Source: Oscillospiraceae bacterium (GTDB lineage: Bacteria > Bacillota > Clostridia > UBA1381). From it: DNA of 37,545 nucleotides. Positions within the stretch are counted from its first letter, which is position 1. Each line of letters starts with the position of its first letter. A model generated the notes under the pieces. The model worked only from the letters and a program-made list of their open reading frames with translations. It searched no databases and was not told the DNA's origin. Positions 1-8,393 of this stretch are shown one piece after another. Made by a program: the position numbers and the translations under genes. The DNA lies in assembly GCA_015068545.1 (NCBI GenBank), contig SVKH01000003.1, forward strand, positions 1 to 37,545, in the 5' to 3' direction.

Positions 1-92
1 ATTGTATTTTTTATTGTAACTGGCAGGTCACAATTTCATTATATACAATCGGAGCTTTTATGTCTATCGCTCATCGGTAATAACCTATATTG

Positions 93-120
93 AACCACGC
101 GACTATCGCGTGGTTTTCTT
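93..120 (+). terminator. Rho-independent terminator, plus strand
   Basis: A 9-bp stem (93-101 with 107-115), loop ACTAT, is followed by TTTTCTTT on the plus strand. The minus strand has no U-tract after the stem, so it should end a rightward transcript entering from outside the window. The 90 bases to its left hold no gene I can support. Confidence 0.75.
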
Positions 121-125
121 TATAC

Positions 126-155
126 AAAAAAACGGCACCATTTTGGCACCGTTTT
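126..155 (-). terminator. Terminator of the rpsB-tsf operon
   Basis: Read on the minus strand, a 7-bp core CGGTGCC / GGTGCCG pairs fully only if two U-G wobbles are allowed, is extended by A-U pairs and is followed by seven Us. Those wobbles become C-A mismatches on the plus strand, so the element works in the tsf direction. It lies about 20 bp past the tsf stop. Confidence 0.85.
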
Positions 156-176
156 AATAAGTTTAAGTTTTTATGA

Positions 177-1070
177 TTATTTAATCATTGAAGCAACTTC
201 GTCTGCGAAGTTTTCTTCCTTCTTAGCCAAGCCTTCGCCCTTTTCAAAACGAACGAAGTCAACTAGTGTAACGCCCTTTGATGCAAGGTACTTTTCTACC
301 TTTTGATCGCTGTCCTTAACAAATTCTTGTTGAAGCAAGCAGTTTTGCTCAAAGAACTTATTGATCTTACCATCAACCATCTTGTCGATGATGTTTTCTG
401 GCTTAGAAGCGTTTTTAGGATCTTCGTTGATCTGAGCCTTGATGATGTGTCTTTCATGTTCAACGTCCTCAGCTGGAACTACATCCTTAGAAAGGTACAT
501 TGGGTTGATAGCTGCGATTTGCATTGCAACGTCTCTTGCAGCTTCATAGCTGTCACTGTCAAGTGCGCCTTCTGCCTTTACAAGTACGCCAATTCTGCCA
601 CCGCCGTGTGAGTATGAGCAAACATTACCCTCGAAGCGAACAAATCTTCTGATCTTCATGTTTTCGCCAATCTTAGCGATAAGAGCGATCATTGCATCGC
701 CAACGTTATTTTCGCTGTCGAATGCAAGTGCATTTAGTGCATCAACGTCAGCAGGATTGTTGTCAGCGATAATCTTAGCAACGCTTGTTACAAATTCATT
801 AAACTCATCGTTTTTAGCAACGAAGTCTGTTTCTGAGTTAACTTCAAGAAGAACGCCTACCTTCTTGTCGTCTGACATATATACCTTAACGATACCTTCG
901 GAAGCAATTCTGCCTGCCTTCTTTGTAGCAGTAGCAAGTCCCTTTTCTCTAAGGAACTCAACAGCCTTGTCCATATCGCCGTCTGTTTCGGTAAGAGCCT
1001 TTTTACAGTCCATCATACCGCAGTTTGTCATTTCTCTAAGGGTTTTAACATCTTGTGCTGTGAATGCCAT
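177..1070 (-). CDS. tsf: Elongation factor Ts
   Basis: EF-Ts is the guanine-nucleotide exchange factor that recycles EF-Tu from GDP to GTP in the cytoplasm. The 297-residue product has the N-terminal UBA-like region with LREMTNCGMMDCKKAL near residues 11-26, and the EF-Ts signature TDFVAKNDEF at 81-90. The length is normal for the family. It follows rpsB by 25 bp with a GGAGG ribosome binding site in the gap, the usual S2/EF-Ts pairing, and is closed by a terminator just downstream. It should be transcribed from the rpsB promoter near 1985 and share any leader control of that operon. Confidence 0.98.
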   Translation of the reverse strand: MAFTAQDVKTLREMTNCGMMDCKKALTETDGDMDKAVEFLREKGLATATKKAGRIASEGIVKVYMSDDKKVGVLLEVNSETDFVAKNDEFNEFVTSVAKIIADNNPADVDALNALAFDSENNVGDAMIALIAKIGENMKIRRFVRFEGNVCSYSHGGGRIGVLVKAEGALDSDSYEAARDVAMQIAAINPMYLSKDVVPAEDVEHERHIIKAQINEDPKNASKPENIIDKMVDGKINKFFEQNCLLQQEFVKDSDQKVEKYLASKGVTLVDFVRFEKGEGLAKKEENFADEVASMIK

Positions 1071-1095
1071 AATATTTTACCTCCTAAAAGTGCGA

Positions 1096-1839
1096 TTATT
1101 CTTCTACTGTTTCTTCTACTTCTACTGCTTCTTCGTTAGCTACAACAGCGTCTTCGCCTTGTCTGCCTTCGATAATTGCGTTAGAGATAGTTGATGCGAT
1201 AAGCTTTACAGCTCTGATAGCATCATCATTACCAGGAATTACATAATCTACATCGTCAGGATCACAGTTTGTATCAACGATAGCAACAACAGGGATACCA
1301 AGCTTTTTAGCTTCTGTGATAGCGATGTGTTCCTTTCTTGGGTCTACTACAAATAGTGCACCAGGAAGCTTCTTCATATCCTTGATACCGCCAAGGTACT
1401 TTTCAAGCTTATCTCTTTGAGCCTTTAGCTTGATAACTTCCTTCTTTGGAAGTAGGTCAAATGTGCCTTCTTCTTCCATCTTGTTAATTTGAGCTAAACG
1501 GTCAATTCTCTTTTGAATTGTCTTGAAGTTTGTCATCATACCACCAAGCCATCTAGCATTAACGTAGTACATACCAACTCTCTCAGCTTCTTCCTTGATA
1601 GAATCCTGAGCTTGCTTTTTTGTACCAACGAAAAGGATATCCTCTCCGCTAGCTGCGATATCTCTGATGAAGTAGTAAGCTTCTTCGATCTTCTTAACAG
1701 TCTTTTGAAGGTCGATGATATAGATACCGTTTCTTTCTGTGAAGATGTATTCAGCCATTTTTGGGTTCCATCTTCTTGTTTGGTGTCCGAAGTGAACACC
1801 TGCTTCTAATAGTTGCTTCATAGCAATTACATTTGACAT
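1096..1839 (-). CDS. rpsB: 30S ribosomal protein S2
   Basis: S2 is a late-binding protein of the small ribosomal subunit. The 247-residue product contains the family blocks [19 protein letters not shown] (residues 10-28) and [16 protein letters not shown], and the [20 protein letters not shown] region, then an acidic tail rich in Glu and Val. The ATG is preceded by AAGGAGGATTTTACA, a strong and well-spaced ribosome binding site. It is first in the rpsB-tsf operon, with a consensus promoter and a folded 5' leader of about 125 nt. Identification is secure. Confidence 0.98.
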   Translation of the reverse strand: MSNVIAMKQLLEAGVHFGHQTRRWNPKMAEYIFTERNGIYIIDLQKTVKKIEEAYYFIRDIAASGEDILFVGTKKQAQDSIKEEAERVGMYYVNARWLGGMMTNFKTIQKRIDRLAQINKMEEEGTFDLLPKKEVIKLKAQRDKLEKYLGGIKDMKKLPGALFVVDPRKEHIAITEAKKLGIPVVAIVDTNCDPDDVDYVIPGNDDAIRAVKLIASTISNAIIEGRQGEDAVVANEEAVEVEETVEE

Positions 1840-1965
1840 TGTAAAATCCTCCTTGTTTTTTAATTTTCCTCCACAGCCGTCTTTTTAAACCGGAACCCAT
1901 AGGGCAACACCGATTTAATCGGACTGTGTGTGTATTTCGTTCAAATACATCTGAACAATGTCATA
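1840..1965 (-). promoter_or_regulatory. Folded 5' leader of rpsB-tsf (candidate S2 autoregulatory RNA)
   Basis: Between the predicted transcription start and rpsB the RNA can fold into a four-way junction. A closing helix pairs 1872-1876 with 1924-1928. Inside are hairpins at 1877-1879/1891-1893, 1896-1898/1902-1904 and 1910-1914/1918-1922. The 3' strand of the closing helix runs into a GGAGG about 20 nt before the true ribosome binding site. Ribosomal-protein leaders often regulate their own operons; that this one does is an inference from the fold and position. Confidence 0.5.
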
Positions 1966-1972
1966 CTGATAT

Positions 1973-2001
1973 ATTATACCAAAACTTTTCATGTATGTCA
2001 A
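1973..2001 (-). promoter_or_regulatory. Sigma-A promoter of rpsB-tsf
   Basis: On the minus strand TTGACA (1996-2001) and TATAAT (1973-1978) are separated by exactly 17 bp, a perfect vegetative consensus. It fits strong, growth-linked expression of a ribosomal protein operon. The expected start is near 1966. Confidence 0.9.
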
Positions 2002-2023
2002 GATTTTTCTTATATTTTTTGTA

Positions 2024-2051
2024 AAAAAGATGCCCCGAAAGGCATCTTTTT
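2024..2051 (-). terminator. Terminator after the large LRR gene
   Basis: The stem AAAAAGATGCC (2024-2034) pairs with GGCATCTTTTT (2041-2051), with loop CCGAAA. The minus strand ends in a U-rich run. It lies 3 bp beyond the LRR gene stop and insulates the rpsB promoter from it. Confidence 0.85.
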
Positions 2052-2054
2052 CCA

Positions 2055-5000
2055 CTATTTATTTTCCTCTTCGGGTACGGGCAGAAATTCTGCATCTGCT
2101 ATCGGATACGCTGTAGCAAAATTTTCCCATACCATAATCGAAACCATATCAACAGCTTCCGTCATAGTTATATCTTCCTCATCTTTTGTATAAGGAATGT
2201 CCTTGACAGTAACAAGTCGTCCGTTTTTGTATCCGGCCACTAAAATGGTGCAGTTTTCCTCAATCCCGTAAAGCTTGGTATTAACAACACAGCCGGAATC
2301 GGTTTTTGAGATATTGCTTACCGTGCAAGGCATCGCCTTATATACCGGATAAAGAGTTGTATCTCCGGTAACCGTAACAGTGTCCTTTGTTCCGTAAACA
2401 ATGGTAGCTGTTTCCTCTGTATCAGACCAGCCAAGGAAAAGGTGTCCTTCCTTTTCAAATTCCTGCTCAAAGGCGTCAAGTCCAACCACTTCACCATTTG
2501 TAACAACTATCTGAGTAGCTTCGTCACCGTTCATTAAAGAAAGTAAGCAATGATAGTCAGGATCTTCCGCCCATTTTGCGTATAAGGTTACGTTATCTTC
2601 GATTGTGTCAGAGTCGAAGTCCCACTCTTTAGTAAGTTCGCTATCCTTGTACCAACCTTCGAATATAAATCCTGCGTAACTTGGGTCTTCTGGTCGTGCG
2701 ATGGTATCGCCTTTTTTTAGTTCCGACATCGATTCCACGGCACTTCCACCTGCAGATGCAAATACCGCTGTGTAGGACATTTCGATGGAAGCATCTTCAC
2801 AACCCTCTACCTTTAGATAACCGATGCCATCTTCTTCAGCATATGAAACAGCAATTTCATTTATATCATCAGAGATTTCGGTGATGATGTCATTGCTTTC
2901 ATAGTTCAAAGTGATTTTTGCACCTTTTAACGAACTATCAGAAGAAACTTCAACTACTCCATCTGCAGTTGGGGTCAACGTTAGCGTTTTTGTATTTGTT
3001 TCTACTAAAACGTTGTTCCATGGAATATCTGCATTTACAGTAATCCTAGCAGTTTTTTTACCCACCTCTGCCGATGTAATTGCAACCATTCCGTCCGGTG
3101 ACATACTAATAACCGGCTTTTTGTCTGACTCTGTATGAATCAGACTTTCGCTGGCATTGTAGACAATAGTTGTTTCGTAATTGTCCATGTCGGTGGCAGG
3201 AGAAACTGTATAAGAATTTTCATTTGCCAGCTGGTATGACAAAGTATTTGCACTAATATGTGAATATGATTCCGAAATATCAAGGTTTCCTGTGTGGTTT
3301 TCGCCTAAAACCTCGGCAGAATCCTCATCATCCGAAATTGTAAATTCAGGATAATTTGTTGTAAGCTCTGCCTTTTGCTCCACATCTGCAATATCAAATA
3401 GGTTTGGATTGTACATACTTCTACGTGATAAAAGTTCCTGTAAATTGTTTTTATCATACAAGTTAGTCCCTGCTAAAATGGAATGCAATCTAAGGGTCCC
3501 ATCGTTTGTTGAACGCATACCATCCACGCTATATGATACATTCTTAAAATCGTGTGAAATCTTCATTTCTTTTACTTTTCCCGTTTTATATACCGGCTTA
3601 CCTGGCTGACTTAAACTATCGTCAATTTGCACAAGACTATTCGGATCTGCAATTGTAACAATATATTCACTTCCATTATCCTCAACCTTGTATGCTAAGA
3701 CAGTGTGACCAATCCAACGCCCTGTCTTATTGTTCTCTCTGTATTTAAAATTTATGACAACAGGAGTTCCTGTAATATCAATACTTTTTAGAGAATTAAC
3801 CAATCGCTTCGCCACATTTGCAGATGAACCAGCTAGGAGAACCTCTGCATACTGTGAATACATATTCAAGTCTACATCAGGGAGATGTTGTGTGAGGAAA
3901 TAATAGTTTATGAGTGACTCTACCTTTGGATCTTTCTTCGGCCAAGGCAGTTCATATGGTGTATCTGCATTTTTACAAAAATACTCCGGATCAAGTCTGC
4001 CCACCTTCATCAAAGCCATAACTGCAACAATTCCAAAACAGTTCCCATCTTCTTTATTTTTCTTGTATTGACTCATTTGTATTTTTTGAAACCAATTCAA
4101 ATCCTTAGTTAGTATCTTGTAGTATTCGTCACTTATGTAGCAATCTTCGTGGAAAAATGGTGCACCATTTCCAAAGCTAAAAGTATCTACACCCCATTCA
4201 ATAAGGTCATTCTTTTTCCAACCGGCATACAAAGTCAAATTATTTGTTAAGGTTCTGTTTGTTATTCCTGCTGCCGAAATATACGGTGTACCTGTGCAAT
4301 TACGGTTAGCATACCAACCGGTAAAGGTGTAACCATCTCGTGTAGGTCTTGGCGGTGCCGGAACAAAGGTTCCCTCTTCAAGCTTCAATGATGAAATCAC
4401 ACAGCTTCCACCATTCGCATTGTATTTAATGGTATATTCCAAATTTGTACAATGAATTGTAGCATTGTATAGTTCTGGATCATATGAACGAATATTAATA
4501 CCTTCCCACTTTTTTTTACTTCCTCCATAATATATATCAGTTAAATTACTGCAACCTGCGAAAGCACTTTCACCAATGTAAACAACACTGTCAGGAATTC
4601 TTATATTTTTCATTTTGGTACAATTACAGAATGAGCAATCATAAATAGAAACCACTCCCTTAGGAATTATAATTGACTCTAAGCTACTGCATCCCAAAAA
4701 TAAACCATACCCAATAACAGAGATACTGCTAGGTATATTTATGGATGTGAGATTATTGCATCCTTCAAATGCAAAATCTCCTATGAAGGTTACACTATCC
4801 GGGATTTCTATTGAAGTTAGACTACTACATCTATTAAATGCATTATCCCCGATAGTAATAACACTATCAGGAATACTTATCTCGTTCAAGTTTATACAAT
4901 TAGTAAATGCACTCGTCTCAATAGAAACCACTCCATTCGAAATATTAATTGTTTTTAGACCCGTACAACCAGAAAATGCACCAGAACCAATGCTTATTAT

Positions 5001-5630
5001 ACTACCAGGAATATTGATGCACGTCAAGCTACTGCAATCGGAAAATGCCCGAAATCCAATCGAAGTAATGCTGTTTGGGATGGTGATGCGTTCCAGACTC
5101 TCGCAAAAACTAAATGCTTCTTCGCCAATGGAGGTAACGCTGCTTGGAATTGTAATATTTGTCAAACTATAACAATAAGCAAATGTACCATTATTTATGC
5201 TTTTTACACCGTTTGGAATGACAATACTTGTCAAACTGGTGCAAAAATCAAATGCCGATTCCCCAATGCTTGTTACGCTACTTGGAATGGTGATACTTTT
5301 CAGGTTTTCACAGCCACTAAATGCCGATTCCCCAATACTTGTTACGCTACTTGGAATGTTAACGCTTGTCAGATTTCTACAGCCACTGAATGCACCGACA
5401 GCGATACCTATTACAGGATAACCATCAAATACAGATGGTATAGTTATTGCACCATTACCATCTGGATCAAATCTTGTTATAACTGCCTTTCCGCTTGAAA
5501 TTTCATAATTATAACCGTTCGAGTAACCATAGTCTCCCCATGTTTCTGCCGATGCGGACATTGGCAGAACCGTAATCAGCGATGCTATTATACTAATCAC
5601 TAGCATCAGAGATAAAAGCCTTCTTTTCAT
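2055..5630 (-). CDS. Secreted BspA-type LRR protein with a papain-like cysteine peptidase-like domain
   Basis: Product of 1191 residues. Residues 1-29 are a signal peptide (MKRR, hydrophobic core, ASA-E). About 13 LRR_5 repeats of 23 residues span roughly 60-370. A Listeria/Bacteroides-type (Flg_new, InlB B-like) repeat lies near 400-472, and two more near 950-1100. Between them, about 495-715, is a globular segment with Cys531 in GNCFG at the start of a hydrophobic helix, His642 in GHTV and Asp662 in ADPN, the order and spacing of a papain-like C-H-D/N triad. That makes it a candidate cysteine peptidase or transglutaminase-like enzyme; activity is inferred. The C-terminal 85 residues resemble the ends of the other LRR proteins here (MVWEN). 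No LPXTG, SLH or C-terminal membrane segment is visible. The ATG has a good GGAGGAAG ribosome binding site and the gene is monocistronic. Confidence 0.88.
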   Translation of the reverse strand: MKRRLLSLMLVISIIASLITVLPMSASAETWGDYGYSNGYNYEISSGKAVITRFDPDGNGAITIPSVFDGYPVIGIAVGAFSGCRNLTSVNIPSSVTSIGESAFSGCENLKSITIPSSVTSIGESAFDFCTSLTSIVIPNGVKSINNGTFAYCYSLTNITIPSSVTSIGEEAFSFCESLERITIPNSITSIGFRAFSDCSSLTCINIPGSIISIGSGAFSGCTGLKTINISNGVVSIETSAFTNCINLNEISIPDSVITIGDNAFNRCSSLTSIEIPDSVTFIGDFAFEGCNNLTSINIPSSISVIGYGLFLGCSSLESIIIPKGVVSIYDCSFCNCTKMKNIRIPDSVVYIGESAFAGCSNLTDIYYGGSKKKWEGINIRSYDPELYNATIHCTNLEYTIKYNANGGSCVISSLKLEEGTFVPAPPRPTRDGYTFTGWYANRNCTGTPYISAAGITNRTLTNNLTLYAGWKKNDLIEWGVDTFSFGNGAPFFHEDCYISDEYYKILTKDLNWFQKIQMSQYKKNKEDGNCFGIVAVMALMKVGRLDPEYFCKNADTPYELPWPKKDPKVESLINYYFLTQHLPDVDLNMYSQYAEVLLAGSSANVAKRLVNSLKSIDITGTPVVINFKYRENNKTGRWIGHTVLAYKVEDNGSEYIVTIADPNSLVQIDDSLSQPGKPVYKTGKVKEMKISHDFKNVSYSVDGMRSTNDGTLRLHSILAGTNLYDKNNLQELLSRRSMYNPNLFDIADVEQKAELTTNYPEFTISDDEDSAEVLGENHTGNLDISESYSHISANTLSYQLANENSYTVSPATDMDNYETTIVYNASESLIHTESDKKPVISMSPDGMVAITSAEVGKKTARITVNADIPWNNVLVETNTKTLTLTPTADGVVEVSSDSSLKGAKITLNYESNDIITEISDDINEIAVSYAEEDGIGYLKVEGCEDASIEMSYTAVFASAGGSAVESMSELKKGDTIARPEDPSYAGFIFEGWYKDSELTKEWDFDSDTIEDNVTLYAKWAEDPDYHCLLSLMNGDEATQIVVTNGEVVGLDAFEQEFEKEGHLFLGWSDTEETATIVYGTKDTVTVTGDTTLYPVYKAMPCTVSNISKTDSGCVVNTKLYGIEENCTILVAGYKNGRLVTVKDIPYTKDEEDITMTEAVDMVSIMVWENFATAYPIADAEFLPVPEEENK
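5250..5358 (-). repeat. Near-identical 69-bp LRR-coding tandem units
   Basis: A 40-base block at 5250-5289 recurs at 5319-5358, exactly 69 bp (23 codons) away, with a single mismatch (5268 versus 5337). Most other LRR units in the gene are related only at protein level. This points to recent unit duplication and a possible site of repeat-number change. Confidence 0.8.
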
Positions 5631-5762
5631 TTTCTTCCTCCTTCAAAATAAGATTACTGTATATTTACAAACCTTTTAATTATAAGATGTCTTTATTATA
5701 TCTCATAATTTTTTTACATCATACGCCAAAACAATAAAAAGGGTTTTTGTCCTTTCCTTTTA

Positions 5763-6599
5763 TCATTTTCCTATTAGTTTCAGCAAATACGGTATTGCCT
5801 TTTCAAATTGCACACTGTACCAGTGGTAATCCTTTTCCGGAAGAGTAATCTTAATGCATTCTACTACGAAATCTGCTGCAATCCTCAAGGCATCCTTAAG
5901 GTCGATTCCATTCATTAAAGCACCTACGCAGGCAGAAGAGAAAATGTCACCTGTGCCATGGAATTTGGCATCGACTTTTTCGTTAAAGTAGTAGTAAAAT
6001 TCGTCCTTTTCGCTATCATACATAGCCACACCCAGCTTGTCATCTTCAAAACCGACACCGGTGAGCACAGCCTTTTTTGCCCCCAAATCCACAAGCTTTT
6101 TAAGTACATCCTCGATGTATTCACGGTCATATCCGCTTTCCTTGTACTCTATACCTAGCATAAAAGCGGCCTCGGTGAGGTTAGGTACAATAACATCTGC
6201 CACAGAGCACAAGCTTGCCATATGCTTTGCAAACTCCGGTGTGAAGCCTGTATATAAAGAACCGTTATCACCCATAGCAGGATCTACAAAAGCAAGAGTA
6301 TCACTATCTCTTTTCATTATGTAATCACACATCATATCTATCTGACCAAACGAACCCAAATAGCCGGTATAGATAGCATCGAAATGCAGGTTTTCCTTTT
6401 TCCAATGGTCAAAAATCTCCGGAATATCCCCTGCAAGATCACGGAAAGTAAAGCCGGAAAATCCTCCTGTGTGAGTGGATAGTACCGCAGTCGGCACCAC
6501 CGCTGTTTCAACTCCCATGGCGGAAATTACCGGAAGTGCCACCGTTAGCGAACACTTTCCAAAGCATGATATATCCTGAATGGTAACGATTCTCTTCAT
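5763..6599 (-). CDS. Pyridoxal/pyridoxamine kinase
   Basis: A PfkB/ribokinase-fold kinase of the PdxK/PdxY type that phosphorylates B6 vitamers with ATP to salvage pyridoxal phosphate. It opens with KRIVTIQDISCFGKCSL, a pattern typical of clostridial pyridoxamine kinases. It has the GTGD motif that supplies the catalytic Asp (residue 218 from this start) and a DPAMGD block near 106-111. An ATG six bases upstream (6605) is in frame, but it lies only 2 nt after GGAG, whereas 6599 lies 8 nt after it, so 6599 is preferred. It follows rpsT, with the rpsT terminator between, so it may rely on read-through. Confidence 0.88.
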   Translation of the reverse strand: MKRIVTIQDISCFGKCSLTVALPVISAMGVETAVVPTAVLSTHTGGFSGFTFRDLAGDIPEIFDHWKKENLHFDAIYTGYLGSFGQIDMMCDYIMKRDSDTLAFVDPAMGDNGSLYTGFTPEFAKHMASLCSVADVIVPNLTEAAFMLGIEYKESGYDREYIEDVLKKLVDLGAKKAVLTGVGFEDDKLGVAMYDSEKDEFYYYFNEKVDAKFHGTGDIFSSACVGALMNGIDLKDALRIAADFVVECIKITLPEKDYHWYSVQFEKAIPYLLKLIGK

Positions 6600-6621
6600 A
6601 TACATTTCTCCTTTTTAGCAC

Positions 6622-6654
6622 AAAAAAGGTCGCTTTTTATAAAAAAAGCAACCT
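6622..6654 (-). terminator. Terminator downstream of rpsT
   Basis: On the minus strand AGGTTGCTTTTT pairs with AAAAAGCGACCT (12 bp, one G-U) and is followed by six Us. It lies between rpsT and the pyridoxal kinase gene, so it should reduce expression of the latter from the rpsT promoter. Confidence 0.85.
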
Positions 6655-6662
6655 AGTTTGTT

Positions 6663-6929
6663 TTACGCATCAATTTTAGCAAGCTTTAGAGCAAGTTGTG
6701 ACTTCTTTCTTGCTGCATTGTTCTTGTGAAGGATACCTTGGTTTACGCTCTTATCAAGCTTCTTGGTAGCTTCGTTAAACAATACCTTTGCTTCCTCAAC
6801 ATTTTTGTTCTCAACAGCTTCGTTGAACTTCTTGATAGCTGTCTTTAGAGCTGTCTTGTGCATTTGGTTTACCAAAGTCTTCTTCTGGATAACCAAAACA
6901 CGCTTTTTAGCTGACTTAATGTTAGGCAT
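6663..6929 (-). CDS. rpsT: 30S ribosomal protein S20
   Basis: S20 is a small helical protein that binds 16S rRNA in the 30S subunit. The 88-residue product starts [18 protein letters not shown] and contains [20 protein letters not shown], then [19 protein letters not shown], the standard S20 pattern and length. The ribosome binding site is CGGAGGTGAAATT before ATG. It has its own promoter and is closed by a strong terminator, giving a short monocistronic transcript. Confidence 0.97.
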   Translation of the reverse strand: MPNIKSAKKRVLVIQKKTLVNQMHKTALKTAIKKFNEAVENKNVEEAKVLFNEATKKLDKSVNQGILHKNNAARKKSQLALKLAKIDA

Positions 6930-6968
6930 AATTTCACCTCCGAATAGTTTAATACATAATACTCAACT

Positions 6969-6997
6969 ATTCTATCACAGTCAAACAAAAAAATCAA
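6969..6997 (-). promoter_or_regulatory. Sigma-A promoter of rpsT
   Basis: On the minus strand TTGATT (6992-6997) and TAGAAT (6969-6974) are spaced by 17 bp, in an AT-rich gap just upstream of rpsT. Confidence 0.75.
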
Positions 6998-7025
6998 GCA
7001 TTTTTTTCATATTTTTGAAATTTTT

Positions 7026-7514
7026 TTAATAGCCCATTTTCCCTATCAGGGATTCGTCATCTTCTACCCATGAATTTACCTCTATAATGCGAAATTCATC
7101 CATGGTATCCCTTATAACCACATTTTTTATTCCGGCATTTATCACCATTCTCTTACACATAGAGCAGCAACAGCTGTCCCTTATAATCTCACCTGTGGAC
7201 TTTTCCATCCCCACAAGATACAGCGTGGCATCAAGAAGCTCGTTACGCGAAGCGGAAATAATCGCATTTGCCTCAGCATGGACACTTCGGCACATCTCGT
7301 ACCTTTCGCCTCTTGGTATATTCATCTCCTGCCGTATGCAATATCCAAGGTCACTGCAGTTTTTTCTGCCCCTTGGTGCTCCCACATATCCTGTGGATAT
7401 AATCTCATCGTTTTTCACTATTATAGCACCGTAATTTCGTCTTAGGCAGGTGCCTCTCTCCGCTACCGTCTGGGCAATATCCAGATAGTAATTATGCTTG
7501 TCCCGTCTTGACAT
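7026..7514 (-). CDS. Deoxycytidylate (dCMP) deaminase family protein, ComEB-like
   Basis: A zinc-dependent cytidine/deoxycytidylate deaminase-fold enzyme; dCMP deaminases convert dCMP to dUMP for thymidylate synthesis. The 162-residue product has HAE (His79, Glu81, the proton shuttle) in SVHAEANAI, and the metal cysteines Cys117 and Cys120 in CSMC, with a slightly unusual run of three Cys just before. The family's usual Pro before the first metal Cys is absent here. A GTG at 7523 overlaps the recO stop, but the ATG at 7514 sits 8 nt after AGGAAG and is preferred. It is last in the yqfC-to-recO operon. Confidence 0.85.
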   Translation of the reverse strand: MSRRDKHNYYLDIAQTVAERGTCLRRNYGAIIVKNDEIISTGYVGAPRGRKNCSDLGYCIRQEMNIPRGERYEMCRSVHAEANAIISASRNELLDATLYLVGMEKSTGEIIRDSCCCSMCKRMVINAGIKNVVIRDTMDEFRIIEVNSWVEDDESLIGKMGY

Positions 7515-7519
7515 ATGTA

Positions 7520-8248
7520 TCACTTCCTTTTAATTTTCTTGTAGTATTCTAAAGACTTGTATCTTTTCTCGGTTTTTGTAAGTAAATATTCCTGACACAA
7601 AGCAGAAAACTGCTTCTTCACATCCTCCGAAAGCTCAAAGGAAAAAACTTTTCTATCCTCAGCGTCCTGCACATATCTCATGGCAGCAATAGTGCCGGAA
7701 AGTAAATTGATGCTGCCTGCCGGTTTGCAGGCTTTGCAAAACAGTCCTCCTGACAGACTAAAATAAACCCCATCCTCTCCGCAGGCAGAGCATTTGGAAA
7801 TCTGCGGAGCATAGCCCATAAACATAGCCGTTTTAAGCTCAAAAGCAGCCTTTATAATGTCCGCATCCACATCCTTGTAAGCCAGCACATAAAGTCCACA
7901 AAGAAGCAAGGACAAAATTCGCTCATCACCCTCCGACAAAGCATCAGCGGCAACCTCCGTAAAGTAATTTGCAAGCGCCAGCTTTTCAAAATCTTCACAA
8001 AGCGGATAAAAGCTTTCTGCGATTTCCACAGTTTCCAGCCGATAAATCTCGCCATTTTTTCTGCTAAGCACAAAATCTCCCAAACAGAATTGCTGTGTGC
8101 CTGCTTTTAACTTGCTTTTTCCGCTTCTCACTCCGTAGGCGCACACCGATACGACTCCCAAATCCTTTGTGAGTACGGTCAGCATTGCATTTGATTCGCC
8201 GTAGTCTGCCCGTCTTGCGATAATACCTCTTGTTTTAACGGTGTCCAT
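7520..8248 (-). CDS. recO: DNA repair protein RecO
   Basis: RecO anneals single-stranded DNA and, with RecR, loads RecA onto SSB-coated gaps. The 242-residue product starts with the OB-fold pattern TRGIIARRADYGESNAMLTV, and carries a zinc finger with Cys153/Cys156 and Cys171/Cys174 (CSAC and CKAC). Length is normal. It starts inside yqzL, overlapping it by 70 bp in another frame, and uses a GAGG ribosome binding site. The era-yqzL-recO order is typical of Firmicutes. Confidence 0.95.
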   Translation of the reverse strand: MDTVKTRGIIARRADYGESNAMLTVLTKDLGVVSVCAYGVRSGKSKLKAGTQQFCLGDFVLSRKNGEIYRLETVEIAESFYPLCEDFEKLALANYFTEVAADALSEGDERILSLLLCGLYVLAYKDVDADIIKAAFELKTAMFMGYAPQISKCSACGEDGVYFSLSGGLFCKACKPAGSINLLSGTIAAMRYVQDAEDRKVFSFELSEDVKKQFSALCQEYLLTKTEKRYKSLEYYKKIKRK

Positions 8249-8337
8249 TCCATTTCCTCGTTCAATGTCTGTTTATACATAAGGTAGCTTTCTACACTAC
8301 CCGTTTTTTTAAACTCTTCCCAGTAATCTTTTTCCAT
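8179..8337 (-). CDS. yqzL: YqzL-like small protein
   Basis: A 52-codon ORF between era and recO. It starts MEKDYWEEFKKTGSVESYLM, which matches the YqzL family pattern (W-x-x-F-x-x-T-G-x-x-x-x-Y-L). YqzL proteins have no established function and are found next to recO in Firmicutes. It has a strong AAAGGGGGTAATTTCT ribosome binding site before ATG. Its last 23 codons overlap the recO start in a different frame, which suggests translational coupling. Only the N-terminal half resembles the family; the tail may be a by-product of the overlap. Confidence 0.75.
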   Translation of the reverse strand: MEKDYWEEFKKTGSVESYLMYKQTLNEEMEWTPLKQEVLSQDGQTTANQMQC

Positions 8338-8393
8338 AGAAATTACCCCCTTTATGTATTTAGGTTTGGTAATTTCACCTGAAGATATACTTG

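Noticed and set aside
4741-5421. Plus-strand open frames inside the LRR gene
   Set aside because: They are antisense shadows created by the periodic LRR codons, lack ribosome binding sites and resemble no known protein.
5727-5762. Terminator after the pyridoxal kinase gene
   Set aside because: Only a 5-6 bp AAAGG/CCTTT stem can be drawn, and the U-tract is ambiguous, so it is too weak to list as a feature.
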